The position numbers and the translations under genes were made by a program. The notes beneath the pieces are model-generated. The model searched no databases, was not told the DNA's origin, and was given only the letters and a program-made list of their open reading frames with translations. Below are positions 47,412 to 57,378 of a stretch of DNA of 64,000 nt, piece after piece (position 1 is the first letter of the stretch; every line of letters starts with the position of its first letter). Location: NCBI RefSeq assembly GCF_018402695.1, contig NZ_JAGYIM010000022.1, positions 39,048 to 103,047 of the forward strand, read 5' to 3'. This DNA is from Arsukibacterium sp. GTDB lineage: Bacteria; Pseudomonadota; Gammaproteobacteria; Enterobacterales; Alteromonadaceae.

Positions 47412-47887
47412 ATTTTCGGATAGGTCACGGTTTTGATGTCCATGCTTTTGGCGGCACCGGCCCGGTAACCCTGGCGGGTGTTAGAATTGAATATAGTCAG
47501 GGTTTAGTGGCGCACTCGGACGGCGATGTGGTGTTGCACGCGGTGGCCGATGCCTTATTGGGTGCGTTAGCACTGGGCGATATTGGCCATCACTTCCCTG
47601 ACAACGACCCGGCGTTTAAAGGTATTGATAGCCGGATTTTACTACGCAAAGTATTCGCCGAGGTCAGCAAAGCGGGTTATCAGTTAAATAATCTGGATGT
47701 AACTATTATGGCGCAGGCCCCTAAAATGGCGCCGCATATCAGTGCTATGCGTCAGTGCCTGGCAAGTGACTTAGCCGCTGAGATCAGCCAGATCAATGTG
47801 AAAGCGACCACCACGGAGCAACTGGGATTTGTCGGGCGCAAAGAAGGCATTGCGGCTGAAGCCGTCGTATTGTTGGTTCAGCGTTAA
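47408..47887 (+). CDS. ispF: 2-C-methyl-D-erythritol 2,4-cyclodiphosphate synthase IspF
   Basis: 159 residues. Metal ligands in [11 protein letters not shown] (Asp, His) and [18 protein letters not shown], with [10 protein letters not shown]-type context absent as expected; [20 protein letters not shown] ends the protein. Follows ispD by 4-nt overlap and touches the truD ATG. Confidence 0.97.
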   Translation: MNFRIGHGFDVHAFGGTGPVTLAGVRIEYSQGLVAHSDGDVVLHAVADALLGALALGDIGHHFPDNDPAFKGIDSRILLRKVFAEVSKAGYQLNNLDVTIMAQAPKMAPHISAMRQCLASDLAAEISQINVKATTTEQLGFVGRKEGIAAEAVVLLVQR

Positions 47888-48945
47888 TGAATGCGGACTA
47901 TAGCGCCGATTTTGCCAACTGGTATTATTTGTATGGTAAGCCTGCTGTTACCGCCACTATTCGCAGCACGCCTGAGGATTTTATTGTCGATGAGCAGCTG
48001 AATTTTCAGCCCAGTGGGAGTGGTGAGCACCTGCTGCTACAAATTGAAAAGCGTGGCCAGAACACCCAGTACATTGCCAGGCAGTTAGCCCGGCTTACCG
48101 GCCTTAGAATGCGTGATATCAGCTATGCCGGCTTAAAAGACCGTCATGCACTGACCCGGCAGTGGTTTTGTTTTAAATGGCCCATTAAGCAGGAACTTGA
48201 CTGGCAGGCGTGGCAAATAGAAGACAGTCAAATACTGCAGGTAGTGCGCCACTACCGCAAATTACGGCTGGGGGCGTTAAAAGCCAACCATTTCCAGCTG
48301 ACCCTGACCGATGTTAGCGAGCCCGAATTGCTGCTGAAGCGATTGCAACTGATTAAAAACGGCGTGCCCAACTACTATGGTGAGCAGCGGTTTGGTCGCG
48401 GTGGTGGTAACCTGGCATTGGCTGACAGTTTGTTTGCCGGCGAGCGGATAAGCGATCGTCAAATCCGTGGCCTGGCATTGTCGGCCAGTCGCTCTTATCT
48501 GTTTAATGCCGTGCTATCGCAGCGGATTGCTCAGGGTTTATTTAACCAGGTGCTGGACGGTGATATTCTGCAGTTAGATGGCAGTGGCTCAATTTTTCAG
48601 GTAACCCAAGCTGACAGCACATTGCAGCAGCGCCTGCTCGATGGTGACGTACATCCAACGGCACCGCTGGTCGGGCTGGACGGTGCGCAGGTAACTCAGC
48701 AGGCCGCAGCATTGGAGCAGAAGGCACTGGCTGAGCATCAGCCATGGTGTCAGGGTCTGGTTGAGTACCGGCTGCAGGGGGCGCGGCGTAGCATCAGATT
48801 AGTGCCGCATCAACTTAGTGCGGTAATAAAAGGGAATAGCGTTACCTTAAGTTTTGCTTTGCCGGCGGGTTGTTTTGCCACCAGTGTCCTGCGAGAATTA
48901 GCACGTTACCGGGATGGCAGCCGACCATTGGCTGAACTGGAGTAA
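47887..48945 (+). CDS. truD: tRNA pseudouridine(13) synthase TruD
   Basis: 352 residues (E. coli 349). Catalytic Asp in [16 protein letters not shown], preceded by the EDFIVDEQL start and followed by [16 protein letters not shown], the family signature. It forms pseudouridine 13 in tRNA-Glu. Starts on the last base of the ispF stop codon (TAATG). Confidence 0.96.
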   Translation: MNADYSADFANWYYLYGKPAVTATIRSTPEDFIVDEQLNFQPSGSGEHLLLQIEKRGQNTQYIARQLARLTGLRMRDISYAGLKDRHALTRQWFCFKWPIKQELDWQAWQIEDSQILQVVRHYRKLRLGALKANHFQLTLTDVSEPELLLKRLQLIKNGVPNYYGEQRFGRGGGNLALADSLFAGERISDRQIRGLALSASRSYLFNAVLSQRIAQGLFNQVLDGDILQLDGSGSIFQVTQADSTLQQRLLDGDVHPTAPLVGLDGAQVTQQAAALEQKALAEHQPWCQGLVEYRLQGARRSIRLVPHQLSAVIKGNSVTLSFALPAGCFATSVLRELARYRDGSRPLAELE

Positions 48946-48968
48946 CGCTGGGTGAAAATGGAGTAGTT

Positions 48969-49721
48969 ATGCGAATTTTATTAAGCAATGATGACGGCGT
49001 GTACGCCAAAGGCATTCAGGTACTGCAGCAGGCGCTATGCCAGATAGCTGAAGTGACTACCGTTGGCCCGGACCGCAATTGCAGTGGCGCTAGCAACTCT
49101 TTGACTTTACTGAATCCACTGCGTACGCAGACACTCGATAATGGCTTTACCGCGGTCAGTGGCACCCCGACTGATTGTGTCCATCTGGCAATTAGTCAGT
49201 TGCTGGATTTCACCCCCGATTTAGTGGTTGCCGGCATTAATCATGGCGCTAATTTAGGCGACGATGTGCTGTACTCGGGTACCGTTGCTGCCGCAACCGA
49301 GGGCCGTCATCTGGGGTTGCCCGCTATTGCTGTGTCATTGGCTGGCCGGAACGAGGAGCATTTTGCCACTGCAGCCCATGTTACGGTAGAAGTCATAAAA
49401 AAGCTGAAGTCGCATCCATTGCCCGCTGATCAAATTTTAAATATTAATGTGCCTGCTATTGCCCTTAGCGAGTTAAAAGGCATTATGGTTACCCGGCTTG
49501 GCCGGCGGCATAAAGCAGAAACCATGAGCAGTGATACCGACCCCTGGGGCCGGAAAATATACTGGTATGGCTCATTGGGGCCAGAGCTGGATGCCGGCGA
49601 GGGTACTGATTTTTATGCGATAGCTAATGGCTATGCGTCTATTACGCCGCTGCATGTCGATATGTCGGCCTATAAAAGTATGGATACACTGGAGCAATGG
49701 TTAGCGGGGATCAGGTTGTAA
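48969..49721 (+). CDS. surE: 5'/3'-nucleotidase SurE
   Basis: 250 residues. Metal site [15 protein letters not shown] (DD) and the Ser/Asn region [13 protein letters not shown], then [20 protein letters not shown]. Stationary-phase nucleotidase; start ATG 48969. The pcm gene follows directly. Confidence 0.96.
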   Translation: MRILLSNDDGVYAKGIQVLQQALCQIAEVTTVGPDRNCSGASNSLTLLNPLRTQTLDNGFTAVSGTPTDCVHLAISQLLDFTPDLVVAGINHGANLGDDVLYSGTVAAATEGRHLGLPAIAVSLAGRNEEHFATAAHVTVEVIKKLKSHPLPADQILNINVPAIALSELKGIMVTRLGRRHKAETMSSDTDPWGRKIYWYGSLGPELDAGEGTDFYAIANGYASITPLHVDMSAYKSMDTLEQWLAGIRL

Positions 49722-49723
49722 TT

Positions 49724-50362
49724 ATGGCAGTAGCAACAGCCCGCAGTGCAGCGGTATTAGCACAAAAATTACGCAGCGAAGGTATCACCGACGATGCGGT
49801 ATTACAGGCGGTATCCCAGGTGCCCCGGCACCTGTTTGTCGAAGCCGTGCTGGCCCACAAAGCTTATGAAAATACCGCCCTGCCAATTGGCCAGGGCCAG
49901 ACCATTTCCCAGCCGTACATAGTAGCGCGGATGACCCAGCTGTTGCTGCAGGGCAAAGCACCGGGCAAGGTATTGGAAATAGGTACTGGTTCGGGCTATC
50001 AGACCGCTATTCTGGCGCATTTGTTTAGTCATGTCTGCTCGGTCGAGCGGATTAAAGCGCTGCAGTTTCAGGCCAAGCGCCGGTTGCAGCAGCTCGATTT
50101 ACACAATGTGTCAATGAAGCATGGTGACGGCTGGCTGGGCTGGCCCAGTAAGGCCCCTTTTGACAGTATTATTGTCACGGCGGCGCCGGTTGAAGTGCCG
50201 GCGGCCTTGTTACAGCAGTTAACGGATGGTGGCCGGCTGGTTATTCCGGTGGGTGTTAAAGAACAGGTGCTGCGGGTGTATCAGCGCAATGCTGACACCT
50301 TTAGCAGTCAGGATATTGAAGCAGTGCGCTTTGTGCCACTGGTCCCGGGCGAATTAGGTTAA
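49724..50362 (+). CDS. pcm: Protein-L-isoaspartate O-methyltransferase Pcm
   Basis: 212 residues (E. coli 208) from ATG 49724. PRHLFVE, then [18 protein letters not shown] and the SAM motif [16 protein letters not shown] are the family signatures. It repairs isoaspartyl residues in aged proteins. A longer frame from 49697 lies inside surE and is less likely. Confidence 0.96.
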   Translation: MAVATARSAAVLAQKLRSEGITDDAVLQAVSQVPRHLFVEAVLAHKAYENTALPIGQGQTISQPYIVARMTQLLLQGKAPGKVLEIGTGSGYQTAILAHLFSHVCSVERIKALQFQAKRRLQQLDLHNVSMKHGDGWLGWPSKAPFDSIIVTAAPVEVPAALLQQLTDGGRLVIPVGVKEQVLRVYQRNADTFSSQDIEAVRFVPLVPGELG

Positions 50363-50395
50363 CAGCGCAGCAGCAAGAGGCCACAAAAAGGGATT

Positions 50396-51286
50396 ATGAA
50401 GAATTATATTCATTGGATAATTAAAGGGTTAGCAATGGGTGCTGCGGATGTAGTGCCCGGGGTGTCGGGCGGCACCCTGGCGTTTATTCTGGGCATTTAT
50501 GAACGGCTGTTAGCTGCCATCAGTTCGGTAAATACGGCGGCGGTTAAGTTGCTGCTGCAAGGCCGTTTCAAGACATTGTGGCAGCATATCGATGGCACTT
50601 TTCTAGCGTGTTTATTCAGTGGCATTTTACTCAGTATCTTTTCTCTGGCCAATGTTATCAGCTATCTGCTGGAGCACCGGCCGGTGCCATTGTGGGCATT
50701 TTTTAATGGCCTTATTCTGGCCTCTTTACCGGTTCTGTTACGCAGTGTCAGCTGGTCTGCGCTCAGAATAGTGTTGTTATTGCTGGGGGCTGCATTTGCT
50801 GTGGTCGTTGGTATGCTGGCACCGGTGCAATTACAGCCCGCGCCTTACCTGTTTTTTCTGGCCGGGGCCGTCGCGATTTGTGCCATGATTCTGCCGGGTA
50901 TCTCGGGTAGTTTTATTTTACTAATTCTGGGCATGTATGCCCCGGTTATGTTGGCGGTAACAGAGTTTCAGCTGGGTATTCTGCTGCTATTTGCCAGCGG
51001 TTGTCTGGTTGGTTTACTTAGTTTTTCGAGATTATTGAACTGGTTATTAGAGCATTTTCATGATGCAACGCTGGCGTTGCTGACCGGGGTGGTTATTGGT
51101 GCGCTTTACCGGATCTGGCCCTGGCAACATAATCAACAAATGTTTAGCCCCTGGCAGTATCAGCAACAGGTGGCAAATCATGAGCTGTTACCGGCGGCCG
51201 GTGCGTTGATTGCCGGTGTTCTGGTTATCGCGCTATTGCTGAATTTAGAGCGGTTGTTCAATGGTGCCGGCCAGGGCCGTAAATAA
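50396..51286 (+). CDS. DUF368 family membrane protein
   Basis: 296 residues, eight or more hydrophobic helices, beginning GLAMGAADVVPGVSGGTLAFILGIYERL, the DUF368 signature; the related motif AMILPGISGSFILLILGMY recurs in the middle, so the protein is an internal duplication. Members are linked to polyprenyl-phosphate translocation (PopT/UptA-type) in recent work; I infer a similar role with caution. Inserted between pcm and nlpD. Confidence 0.88.
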   Translation: MKNYIHWIIKGLAMGAADVVPGVSGGTLAFILGIYERLLAAISSVNTAAVKLLLQGRFKTLWQHIDGTFLACLFSGILLSIFSLANVISYLLEHRPVPLWAFFNGLILASLPVLLRSVSWSALRIVLLLLGAAFAVVVGMLAPVQLQPAPYLFFLAGAVAICAMILPGISGSFILLILGMYAPVMLAVTEFQLGILLLFASGCLVGLLSFSRLLNWLLEHFHDATLALLTGVVIGALYRIWPWQHNQQMFSPWQYQQQVANHELLPAAGALIAGVLVIALLLNLERLFNGAGQGRK

Positions 51287-51305
51287 GGAGCGTTTTATTA
51301 AGCGG

Positions 51306-52199
51306 ATGACGGAGCTGAAATGGATTGCTGGCCTGCCTGTTGCGCTGCTACTGGCGCTAAGCGGCTGTACCTCCAGTTCAGGGCCGGCGCCGGTTACCAC
51401 GCTTGAGCTCAGAGAGAACCCATACCGGGAGCGTAACCGGGGGAGCCTTGCCGCCAGTCAGTATGTTGTACAACGCGGGGATACCCTGTACGCCATTGCT
51501 TTTCGGGCCGGGCTGGATGTGCGAACCCTGGCCAGTCGCAACAATATTAAAAGTCCTTACACGATTTACCCGGGCCAGGTGGTGCAGTTGGTTGCCAGCA
51601 AATCCAGCAGGCCTGCCAGTCAGACGGTTAAAGCAGTCACCAGTAAAGCCGCCCCCCGAAAACCGGCGAGTGCCGGCCAAAGTGGTCAGGCGACTGATAA
51701 GGCAAAGCAAGCAAAATCAAATAGTTCAGCAAAAGCGGCTAAACCTGTTGCGTCGTCAAAACAAACACGTTATGTTCAGACACAACCTGCAAAAAGCAGC
51801 AAAAAAACCGCGGATAATACCTCAGTTGGAAACAAGGTGCAATGGCACTGGCCAGTGAAAGGGAAAATTGTTTCGCGCTTTTCAACCCGCGAACATGGCA
51901 ACAAAGGGGTTGACATAGCGGGGCAGGACGGTAGCAGAATTAATGCTGCAGCAGATGGCCAGGTAGTTTATGCCGGTAGTGCCTTACGCGGTTATGGCAA
52001 CCTGATCATTATAAAACATAACGACGATTATTTAAGCGCTTACGCCCACAATAAACGTATTTTAGTGGCAGAGCGACAGCAGGTTAAAGCTGGGCAGCAA
52101 ATTGCCGAAATGGGCAGTACTGATGCCACCGATAGCCGGTTGCATTTTGAAATCCGTTTCAGGGGCAAATCGGTTGACCCGTTACGATATTTACCGTAA
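51306..52199 (+). CDS. nlpD: Divisome activator lipoprotein NlpD
   Basis: About 297 residues from ATG 51306. Lipobox LALSGC, LysM domain (YVVQRGDTLYAIAFRAGLDV), a Lys/Ser/Ala-rich linker, then a degenerate LytM domain (NKGVDIAGQDGSRINAAADG, ending RLHFEIRFRGKSVDPLRYLP) lacking the first zinc histidine, as in NlpD that activates AmiC. AAGGAG sits 15 nt before ATG but 6 nt before an in-frame ATT at 51297, an alternative start. Confidence 0.92.
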   Translation: MTELKWIAGLPVALLLALSGCTSSSGPAPVTTLELRENPYRERNRGSLAASQYVVQRGDTLYAIAFRAGLDVRTLASRNNIKSPYTIYPGQVVQLVASKSSRPASQTVKAVTSKAAPRKPASAGQSGQATDKAKQAKSNSSAKAAKPVASSKQTRYVQTQPAKSSKKTADNTSVGNKVQWHWPVKGKIVSRFSTREHGNKGVDIAGQDGSRINAAADGQVVYAGSALRGYGNLIIIKHNDDYLSAYAHNKRILVAERQQVKAGQQIAEMGSTDATDSRLHFEIRFRGKSVDPLRYLP

Positions 52200-52314
52200 C
52201 AAAAGGTTACAGTGATAACGAGACTAACCACAAAGGTTAGCAATGGCACACAAGCACGAAGGCAGGAAGGTAGCTGAGTCAGACCCGATACCCGGCAGAC
52301 GTGGGAGAAAGGAT

Positions 52315-53316
52315 ATGGGACTTAAAAGTGATGACGTTGTAGAGTCAGATGTAGAATTAAAAGATGACGAGCTGGCGGACGAAGTAGCGACGCTGGACGA
52401 TGAGATGGAACCGGATGTTGCCGAGTTAGCGGGTGAAGAAATTATTCCGGATGAAGTATTTGCCAAGGACGATAGTCAGAAATCGATGGACGCCACCCAA
52501 ATCTACCTGGGTGAAATTGGGTTTTCTCCCCTGCTGAGTGCCGAAGAAGAAGTCTATTTTTCACGGTTATCATTGAAAGGTGATGCCGCTGCCCGTAAAA
52601 GGATGATCGAAAGTAACCTGCGGTTAGTGGTAAAAATTGCACGTCGCTATATTAATCGTGGTTTAGCCTTACTGGATTTAATCGAAGAAGGGAACCTTGG
52701 TTTAATCCGGGCGGTGGAAAAATTTGACCCTGAGCGCGGTTTCCGCTTTTCTACCTATGCCACCTGGTGGATCCGCCAGACCATTGAACGGGCCATTATG
52801 AATCAGACCCGGACTATCCGTTTACCAATTCATGTGGTGAAAGAGTTAAATATTTATTTGCGGGCAGCCCGCGAATTATCGCAAAAACTTGATCACGAGC
52901 CGACACCGGAAGAAATCGCTGCAGCGCTGGACCGGCCGGTAGCTGAAGTGCGTAAAATGTTGAAGTTAAATGAAAAGATAACCTCAGTAGATATGCCTGT
53001 CGCCGGTGCTTCTGAAAAACAACTGCTTGATGTGATCGCCGATGAGAAAGAACAAGGGCCGGAAGGTGAGCTGCAGGATGAAGATATCCGACAGCACCTG
53101 GTGTTATGGCTGGATGAGCTGAATCCGAAACAGCGTGAAGTGCTGGCCCGCCGTTTTGGTTTGCTGGGCTATGAACCTTCAACCCTGGAAGATGTTGGCC
53201 ATGAAATTGGCTTAACCCGTGAACGGGTGCGGCAAATTCAGGTGGAAGCCTTGCGCCGCTTAAAAGAAATTGTGACCCATCAGGGCCTGAATATTGAAAC
53301 CCTGTTTCAGGATTAA
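52315..53316 (+). CDS. rpoS: RNA polymerase sigma factor RpoS
   Basis: 333 residues from ATG 52315 (E. coli 330). Region 1.2 [20 protein letters not shown], region 2 [20 protein letters not shown] and [20 protein letters not shown], region 4 [20 protein letters not shown] and [19 protein letters not shown]. General stress sigma factor. GGGAG 7 nt upstream and E. coli length favour 52315 over the in-frame ATG 52243, which would add 24 residues. The acidic N-terminal region (~20-60) is richer in D/E than in E. coli. Confidence 0.95.
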   Translation: MGLKSDDVVESDVELKDDELADEVATLDDEMEPDVAELAGEEIIPDEVFAKDDSQKSMDATQIYLGEIGFSPLLSAEEEVYFSRLSLKGDAAARKRMIESNLRLVVKIARRYINRGLALLDLIEEGNLGLIRAVEKFDPERGFRFSTYATWWIRQTIERAIMNQTRTIRLPIHVVKELNIYLRAARELSQKLDHEPTPEEIAAALDRPVAEVRKMLKLNEKITSVDMPVAGASEKQLLDVIADEKEQGPEGELQDEDIRQHLVLWLDELNPKQREVLARRFGLLGYEPSTLEDVGHEIGLTRERVRQIQVEALRRLKEIVTHQGLNIETLFQD

Positions 53317-53336
53317 CCGCAGCTATCAGTAACAGA

Positions 53337-53361
53337 ACGGGCGCTCAGGCGCCCGTTTTTA
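53337..53361 (+). terminator. Terminator after rpoS
   Basis: ACGGGCGC / GCGCCCGT with TCAG loop followed by TTTTATTT. Strong Rho-independent signal. Confidence 0.85.
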
Positions 53362-53509
53362 TTTGAACATATACACAAAGGATGGCTACACCCGGCTTAG
53401 CTTTGGCACAGTTGGTCGCAATGCTAGAGACCGATAGTTGCATCTTGTACGCAAGCCGCTTAGCGTAGTGTTAGTAGTAGCGGGCAATAATAATAAAATA
53501 GGGTTTTTC

Positions 53510-56182
53510 ATGACGTTAATAAAAATTTCGGCGTTAGCAATGGCAATGGGACTGTGTTCTGTTGCCAGTCAGGCGGTACCAGTGTTTCCGGACAGTGACT
53601 ACAACCAGGCAGTGGCGTCTGTGGAGCAAGTACTGGGCTATCCGCTGGCCAGCCGGATTTCTGAGCCTGCGGCGATAAAACAGTATTTTGAACAGCTGGC
53701 ACAGGCCCATCCCAACCGGATTAAACTGGTACCCTATGCACAAAGCTGGCAGGGCCGGCCGCTGTTTTATGTGGTCATCGGCAGTGAGCAAAATATTGGC
53801 AGACTAGCTGATATTCAGCAGCAGATGCAGCAACTGGCTAACCCGCAACGCATCGATGACCGACAGGCTAAGCAGATTATCGACCAGTTACCAGCCAGCG
53901 TCTGGATTGCCAATACGCTGCACGGTAATGAAATTAGCCCGGCCGAGTCTTCGATGGCACTGGCCTATCATTTGCTGGCCGATCAAAGTCCGCAAACGGC
54001 TAAGCTACTGGAAAACACCCTGGTGTATATTGACCCGCTGCAAAACCCGGATGGCCACAGCCGTTTTGTCAGTCGTTACTATGCTACCGTCGGTTTAGCT
54101 CATTCGCCGGACAGGTTATCGGCCGAACATAATGAACCCTGGCCCAACGGCCGCACTAATCATTACTTGTTTGATATGAACCGGGACTGGATTTCGTTAA
54201 CCCAGCCAGAAACCCGCGGCCGGGTAAAAGCGCTGCAGCAGGTTTACCCGCTGGTGTTCGTTGACTCGCATGAAATGGGTGGTGATATGGGCTATTACTT
54301 CAGCCCGGAAGCCGAACCTTACAACCCGCACATTCAGGCGAATCAACGTCAGAGCCTGCAATGGCTGGGCGAGAACAATGCCCGCTGGTTTGATAAATTT
54401 GGTTATGATTATTTTACCCGGGAAATTTTTGATGCCTTTTATCCGGGTTATGGCGCCAGCTGGCCGTTGTATCAGGGCAGTATCGCTATGACCTACGAAA
54501 TGGCCTCGGCCCGTGGTCATCAGTACCGCAAAGCTGATGGTGAGATTCTGACCTTTGCTGATGGGGTACAGCGTAACTTTGTCGCGTTTATGTCCACCAT
54601 TGAAACCGCCAGTCAACGGGCGCCAGAGCTACTGAATAACTTTTATCAGTATCGTAAGGATGCCATAGCACAAGGCAGCTCAGGTTCGGTGCGCAGTTAT
54701 ATTTTCCCGGCGGGACGCGACAGTGCCGGCCTTAGCAAACTGGGCGCTATTCTGACCGAGCATGGTATAACGGTTGGCAAAACAACTGAGGCCTTTAAAG
54801 CCTGCGGCGAGAGTTATCAGGCTGGTAGTTATGTCATTAATACCAACCAGCCAACCTATCATTTAATCCGCACCTTGCTGGATGATACGGTGCCGATGGA
54901 TAAAGAGTTTATTGTCAAACAAGAGCAGCGCCGGGCCAATAACCTGCCGGATCAGATCTACGATGTCACTGCCTGGTCACTGCCGCTGATGTATAACCTG
55001 CCAGTGGTGAGTTGCAACCGGGCAGTCAATGTTGCCACTACAGCGGTCACTACTGAGCGTGTTCTGGCGGGGAGCGTAAGTAACCCGCAGCCCGGTTATG
55101 GTTATATTGTGCCCTGGGGTGATATGGCGGCCGCCCGCTTTGCCAGTGCAGCGCTGCAACAGGGCATAAAGCTGAAAAGCAGTGATTTACCTTTTACGCA
55201 TCAGAATGGTAAGCGCTATCCGGCTGGCAGCCTGATTATCAGTAAGGCTGATAATGGCGCCGAGCTGATGACCCAAGTGCAACAGCTGGCTACCCATAGT
55301 GGTGCCAGCGTGACTGGTGTTGACAGTAGCTGGGTTACCGATGGCCCTAACTTTGGCTCGTTCAATGTAAAAACCCTGCATAAGCCTAATATTGCGATGT
55401 TGTGGGATGAGCCGACTAACCCACTCAGTGCCGGCAGTGCCCGCTTTGTGCTGGAGCGTAATTTGAATTATCCGGTAACCGCGATCCGGCCGGCGCAGTT
55501 GCGTGGCGCAGACTTAAGCCATTATCAGGTGTTAGTACTGCCAGCCAGCAGCCGGGGCAGCTATCAGCAAGCATTGGGCAATACTGGCCTGGCCAACCTG
55601 CGCAGCTTTGTTGAGCGCGGCGGGGTACTGATCGCCCTTGGCAATGCCACTGATTTATTACTGGCTGGCGATACCCCGCTGCTTAGCAGTAAACGTGAAT
55701 ATAAAGTGCGCGACGGTGATGAGAAGAAGGCTGGCAAGGAGATGAAGGTTGCCGGTAGTGTGATAAAAACTCCGGAAGACTATCAACAGTGGCTGGTGCC
55801 GGAGAAAGCTGATCCGGACTGGGTACCGGGTTTCCTCGCCCGGGCTGATGTTGATCAGCAACACTGGCTGACCGCCGGTGTGCCTGAAACCGTCAATAGT
55901 ATTTATGTCGGTAATCAGGTGTATCAGCCACTGACCATCGCCGATGGCCGTAATGTGGTGAGTTTTGCCCCGGCAGAGCAGCTATTGGCCGGTGGCTTTG
56001 TCTGGGATGAAAACCGCCAGCAAATTGCCCACAAGCCGCTGGTGATGGTGCAGGGAGTAGGCAGAGGCCAGGTTATCAGCTTCACCCAGGAGCCGAACTT
56101 CCGCGCCTATGTCGATGGTATGCACTTGCTGTACATTAATGCGGTATTCCGCGGTGCGGCCCACGCCAACCCGCTGCGTTAG
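53510..56182 (+). CDS. Large secreted M14 zinc carboxypeptidase
   Basis: About 890 residues from ATG 53510. Signal peptide (ISALAMAMGLCSVASQA), then a peptidase M14 domain with the zinc ligands in ANTLHGNEISPAES (HxxE) and FVDSHEMGG (His), plus NPDGHSRFV and YEMASARG. A C-terminal region from ~residue 640 (NIAMLWDEPTNPLSAG to SFVERGGVLIALGNA) resembles a GATase1-like domain, common in the large M14 peptidases of marine gammaproteobacteria. Likely periplasmic or secreted peptide scavenging. It lies alone between rpoS and the benE/mutS genes, with its own leader (53362-53509, no gene seen). Confidence 0.87.
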   Translation: MTLIKISALAMAMGLCSVASQAVPVFPDSDYNQAVASVEQVLGYPLASRISEPAAIKQYFEQLAQAHPNRIKLVPYAQSWQGRPLFYVVIGSEQNIGRLADIQQQMQQLANPQRIDDRQAKQIIDQLPASVWIANTLHGNEISPAESSMALAYHLLADQSPQTAKLLENTLVYIDPLQNPDGHSRFVSRYYATVGLAHSPDRLSAEHNEPWPNGRTNHYLFDMNRDWISLTQPETRGRVKALQQVYPLVFVDSHEMGGDMGYYFSPEAEPYNPHIQANQRQSLQWLGENNARWFDKFGYDYFTREIFDAFYPGYGASWPLYQGSIAMTYEMASARGHQYRKADGEILTFADGVQRNFVAFMSTIETASQRAPELLNNFYQYRKDAIAQGSSGSVRSYIFPAGRDSAGLSKLGAILTEHGITVGKTTEAFKACGESYQAGSYVINTNQPTYHLIRTLLDDTVPMDKEFIVKQEQRRANNLPDQIYDVTAWSLPLMYNLPVVSCNRAVNVATTAVTTERVLAGSVSNPQPGYGYIVPWGDMAAARFASAALQQGIKLKSSDLPFTHQNGKRYPAGSLIISKADNGAELMTQVQQLATHSGASVTGVDSSWVTDGPNFGSFNVKTLHKPNIAMLWDEPTNPLSAGSARFVLERNLNYPVTAIRPAQLRGADLSHYQVLVLPASSRGSYQQALGNTGLANLRSFVERGGVLIALGNATDLLLAGDTPLLSSKREYKVRDGDEKKAGKEMKVAGSVIKTPEDYQQWLVPEKADPDWVPGFLARADVDQQHWLTAGVPETVNSIYVGNQVYQPLTIADGRNVVSFAPAEQLLAGGFVWDENRQQIAHKPLVMVQGVGRGQVISFTQEPNFRAYVDGMHLLYINAVFRGAAHANPLR

Positions 56183-56208
56183 GGAAGTGGCAACTGACGG
56201 CGCCGGCA

Positions 56209-57378
56209 CTAACTGCTGGCGCTGTTTTGTTTTTGAATAAGCACCGTAACGGTGCCGGCAATTAAGCCCCAGAACGCTGACGCCAGACCGAAAAAGCTGG
56301 CACCAGAAGCGGTAACCAATAAAGTAATTACTGCCGCATCCCGGTATTTGGGCTCGCTGGTGGTCGTGGCCAGGTTAGCGGCAATAGTGCTAATCAGCGC
56401 CAGGCCCGCCAGCGCGGCTACCATTTCTTTGGGGAAGGCGGCAAACAATGCCACGACAGTGGCGCCTGCCAAGCCAGCCAGCAAATAAAATACCCCGGCG
56501 GCAATACCGGCAATATAGCGTTTTTGCGGCTCTGGGTGCGCTTCAGTACCGGTACAAATGGCAGCAGTAATGGCGGCCAGATTAATTGAAAACGCGCCAA
56601 AGGGCGCTAATAACAGGGTGCTAAGTGCGGTGCTGCTGATAAGCGGTGATACCGGAGTCTGATAGCCACTGGCCCGCAGTACCGCCACCCCCGGGATATT
56701 TTGCGAGGCCATGGTCACCAGCAACAACGGCAAACCCACCCCGACTAAGGCACTTAATGAAAATTCCGGCGTGACCCATACCGGCTGCGCCAGACTTAAG
56801 GTTACTGCTGATAGATCCAGGCTGCCACCGCTAATGACGATGAGAATACCGCTTAGCATCACCAGCAAAATGGCATAGCGGGGCCAGAATACCTTAGCGA
56901 ATAAATACACCAGACACATGCCGCAGACCAGCAGCCACTGGCTTTGCATAGAGCTGAAAATAGCAAACCCAAATTGCAGTAAAATACCGGCCAGCATGGC
57001 ACTGGCCAGCGGCAGCGGAATTAATGCCGTCAGCTTTTCAAACCAGCCACTAATGCCGATAACCAGCCCCAGGGCGGCGGTAAAAATAAATACGCCGGTG
57101 GCCTGTTCAATACTCAGCCCCTGCAAACTGGTGGCCAGTAGCGCCGCGCCCGGCGTTGACCAGGCAGTGATCACCGGCGCTTTGTAATACCACGACAGGC
57201 CAATACAGGTCGCCGCCATGCCAATACCCAGTGCCAGTAGCCAGGAGGCCATAATCTCATTGCTGGCGCCAGCCGCACTGGCTGCCTGAAATACAATAGC
57301 GACTGAACTGGCGAACCCGACCAGCACCGCCACAAAGCCGGCTACCACGGCCGATAAGCTTAAATCTTTACTAACCAT
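56209..57378 (-). CDS. BenE family benzoate/proton symporter
   Basis: 389 residues, about twelve hydrophobic helices, with the BenE-type segments VVAGFVAVLVGFASSVAIVF, APVITAWSTPGAALLATSLQ and GAFSINLAAITAAICTGTEA. The family transports benzoate and perhaps related aromatic acids; no degradation genes are near, so the true substrate is open. It overlaps mutS by one base (TGATG type), so it may be co-transcribed downstream of mutS. Confidence 0.85.
   Translation of the reverse strand: MVSKDLSLSAVVAGFVAVLVGFASSVAIVFQAASAAGASNEIMASWLLALGIGMAATCIGLSWYYKAPVITAWSTPGAALLATSLQGLSIEQATGVFIFTAALGLVIGISGWFEKLTALIPLPLASAMLAGILLQFGFAIFSSMQSQWLLVCGMCLVYLFAKVFWPRYAILLVMLSGILIVISGGSLDLSAVTLSLAQPVWVTPEFSLSALVGVGLPLLLVTMASQNIPGVAVLRASGYQTPVSPLISSTALSTLLLAPFGAFSINLAAITAAICTGTEAHPEPQKRYIAGIAAGVFYLLAGLAGATVVALFAAFPKEMVAALAGLALISTIAANLATTTSEPKYRDAAVITLLVTASGASFFGLASAFWGLIAGTVTVLIQKQNSASS

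Noticed and set aside
46985-47443. 152-codon minus-strand ORF within ispD
   Set aside because: Antisense to ispD with intact motifs; no SD or family pattern.
53362-53509. Possible tRNA or small RNA upstream of the M14 peptidase
   Set aside because: No cloverleaf arms or TTCGA-type T loop could be found by eye.
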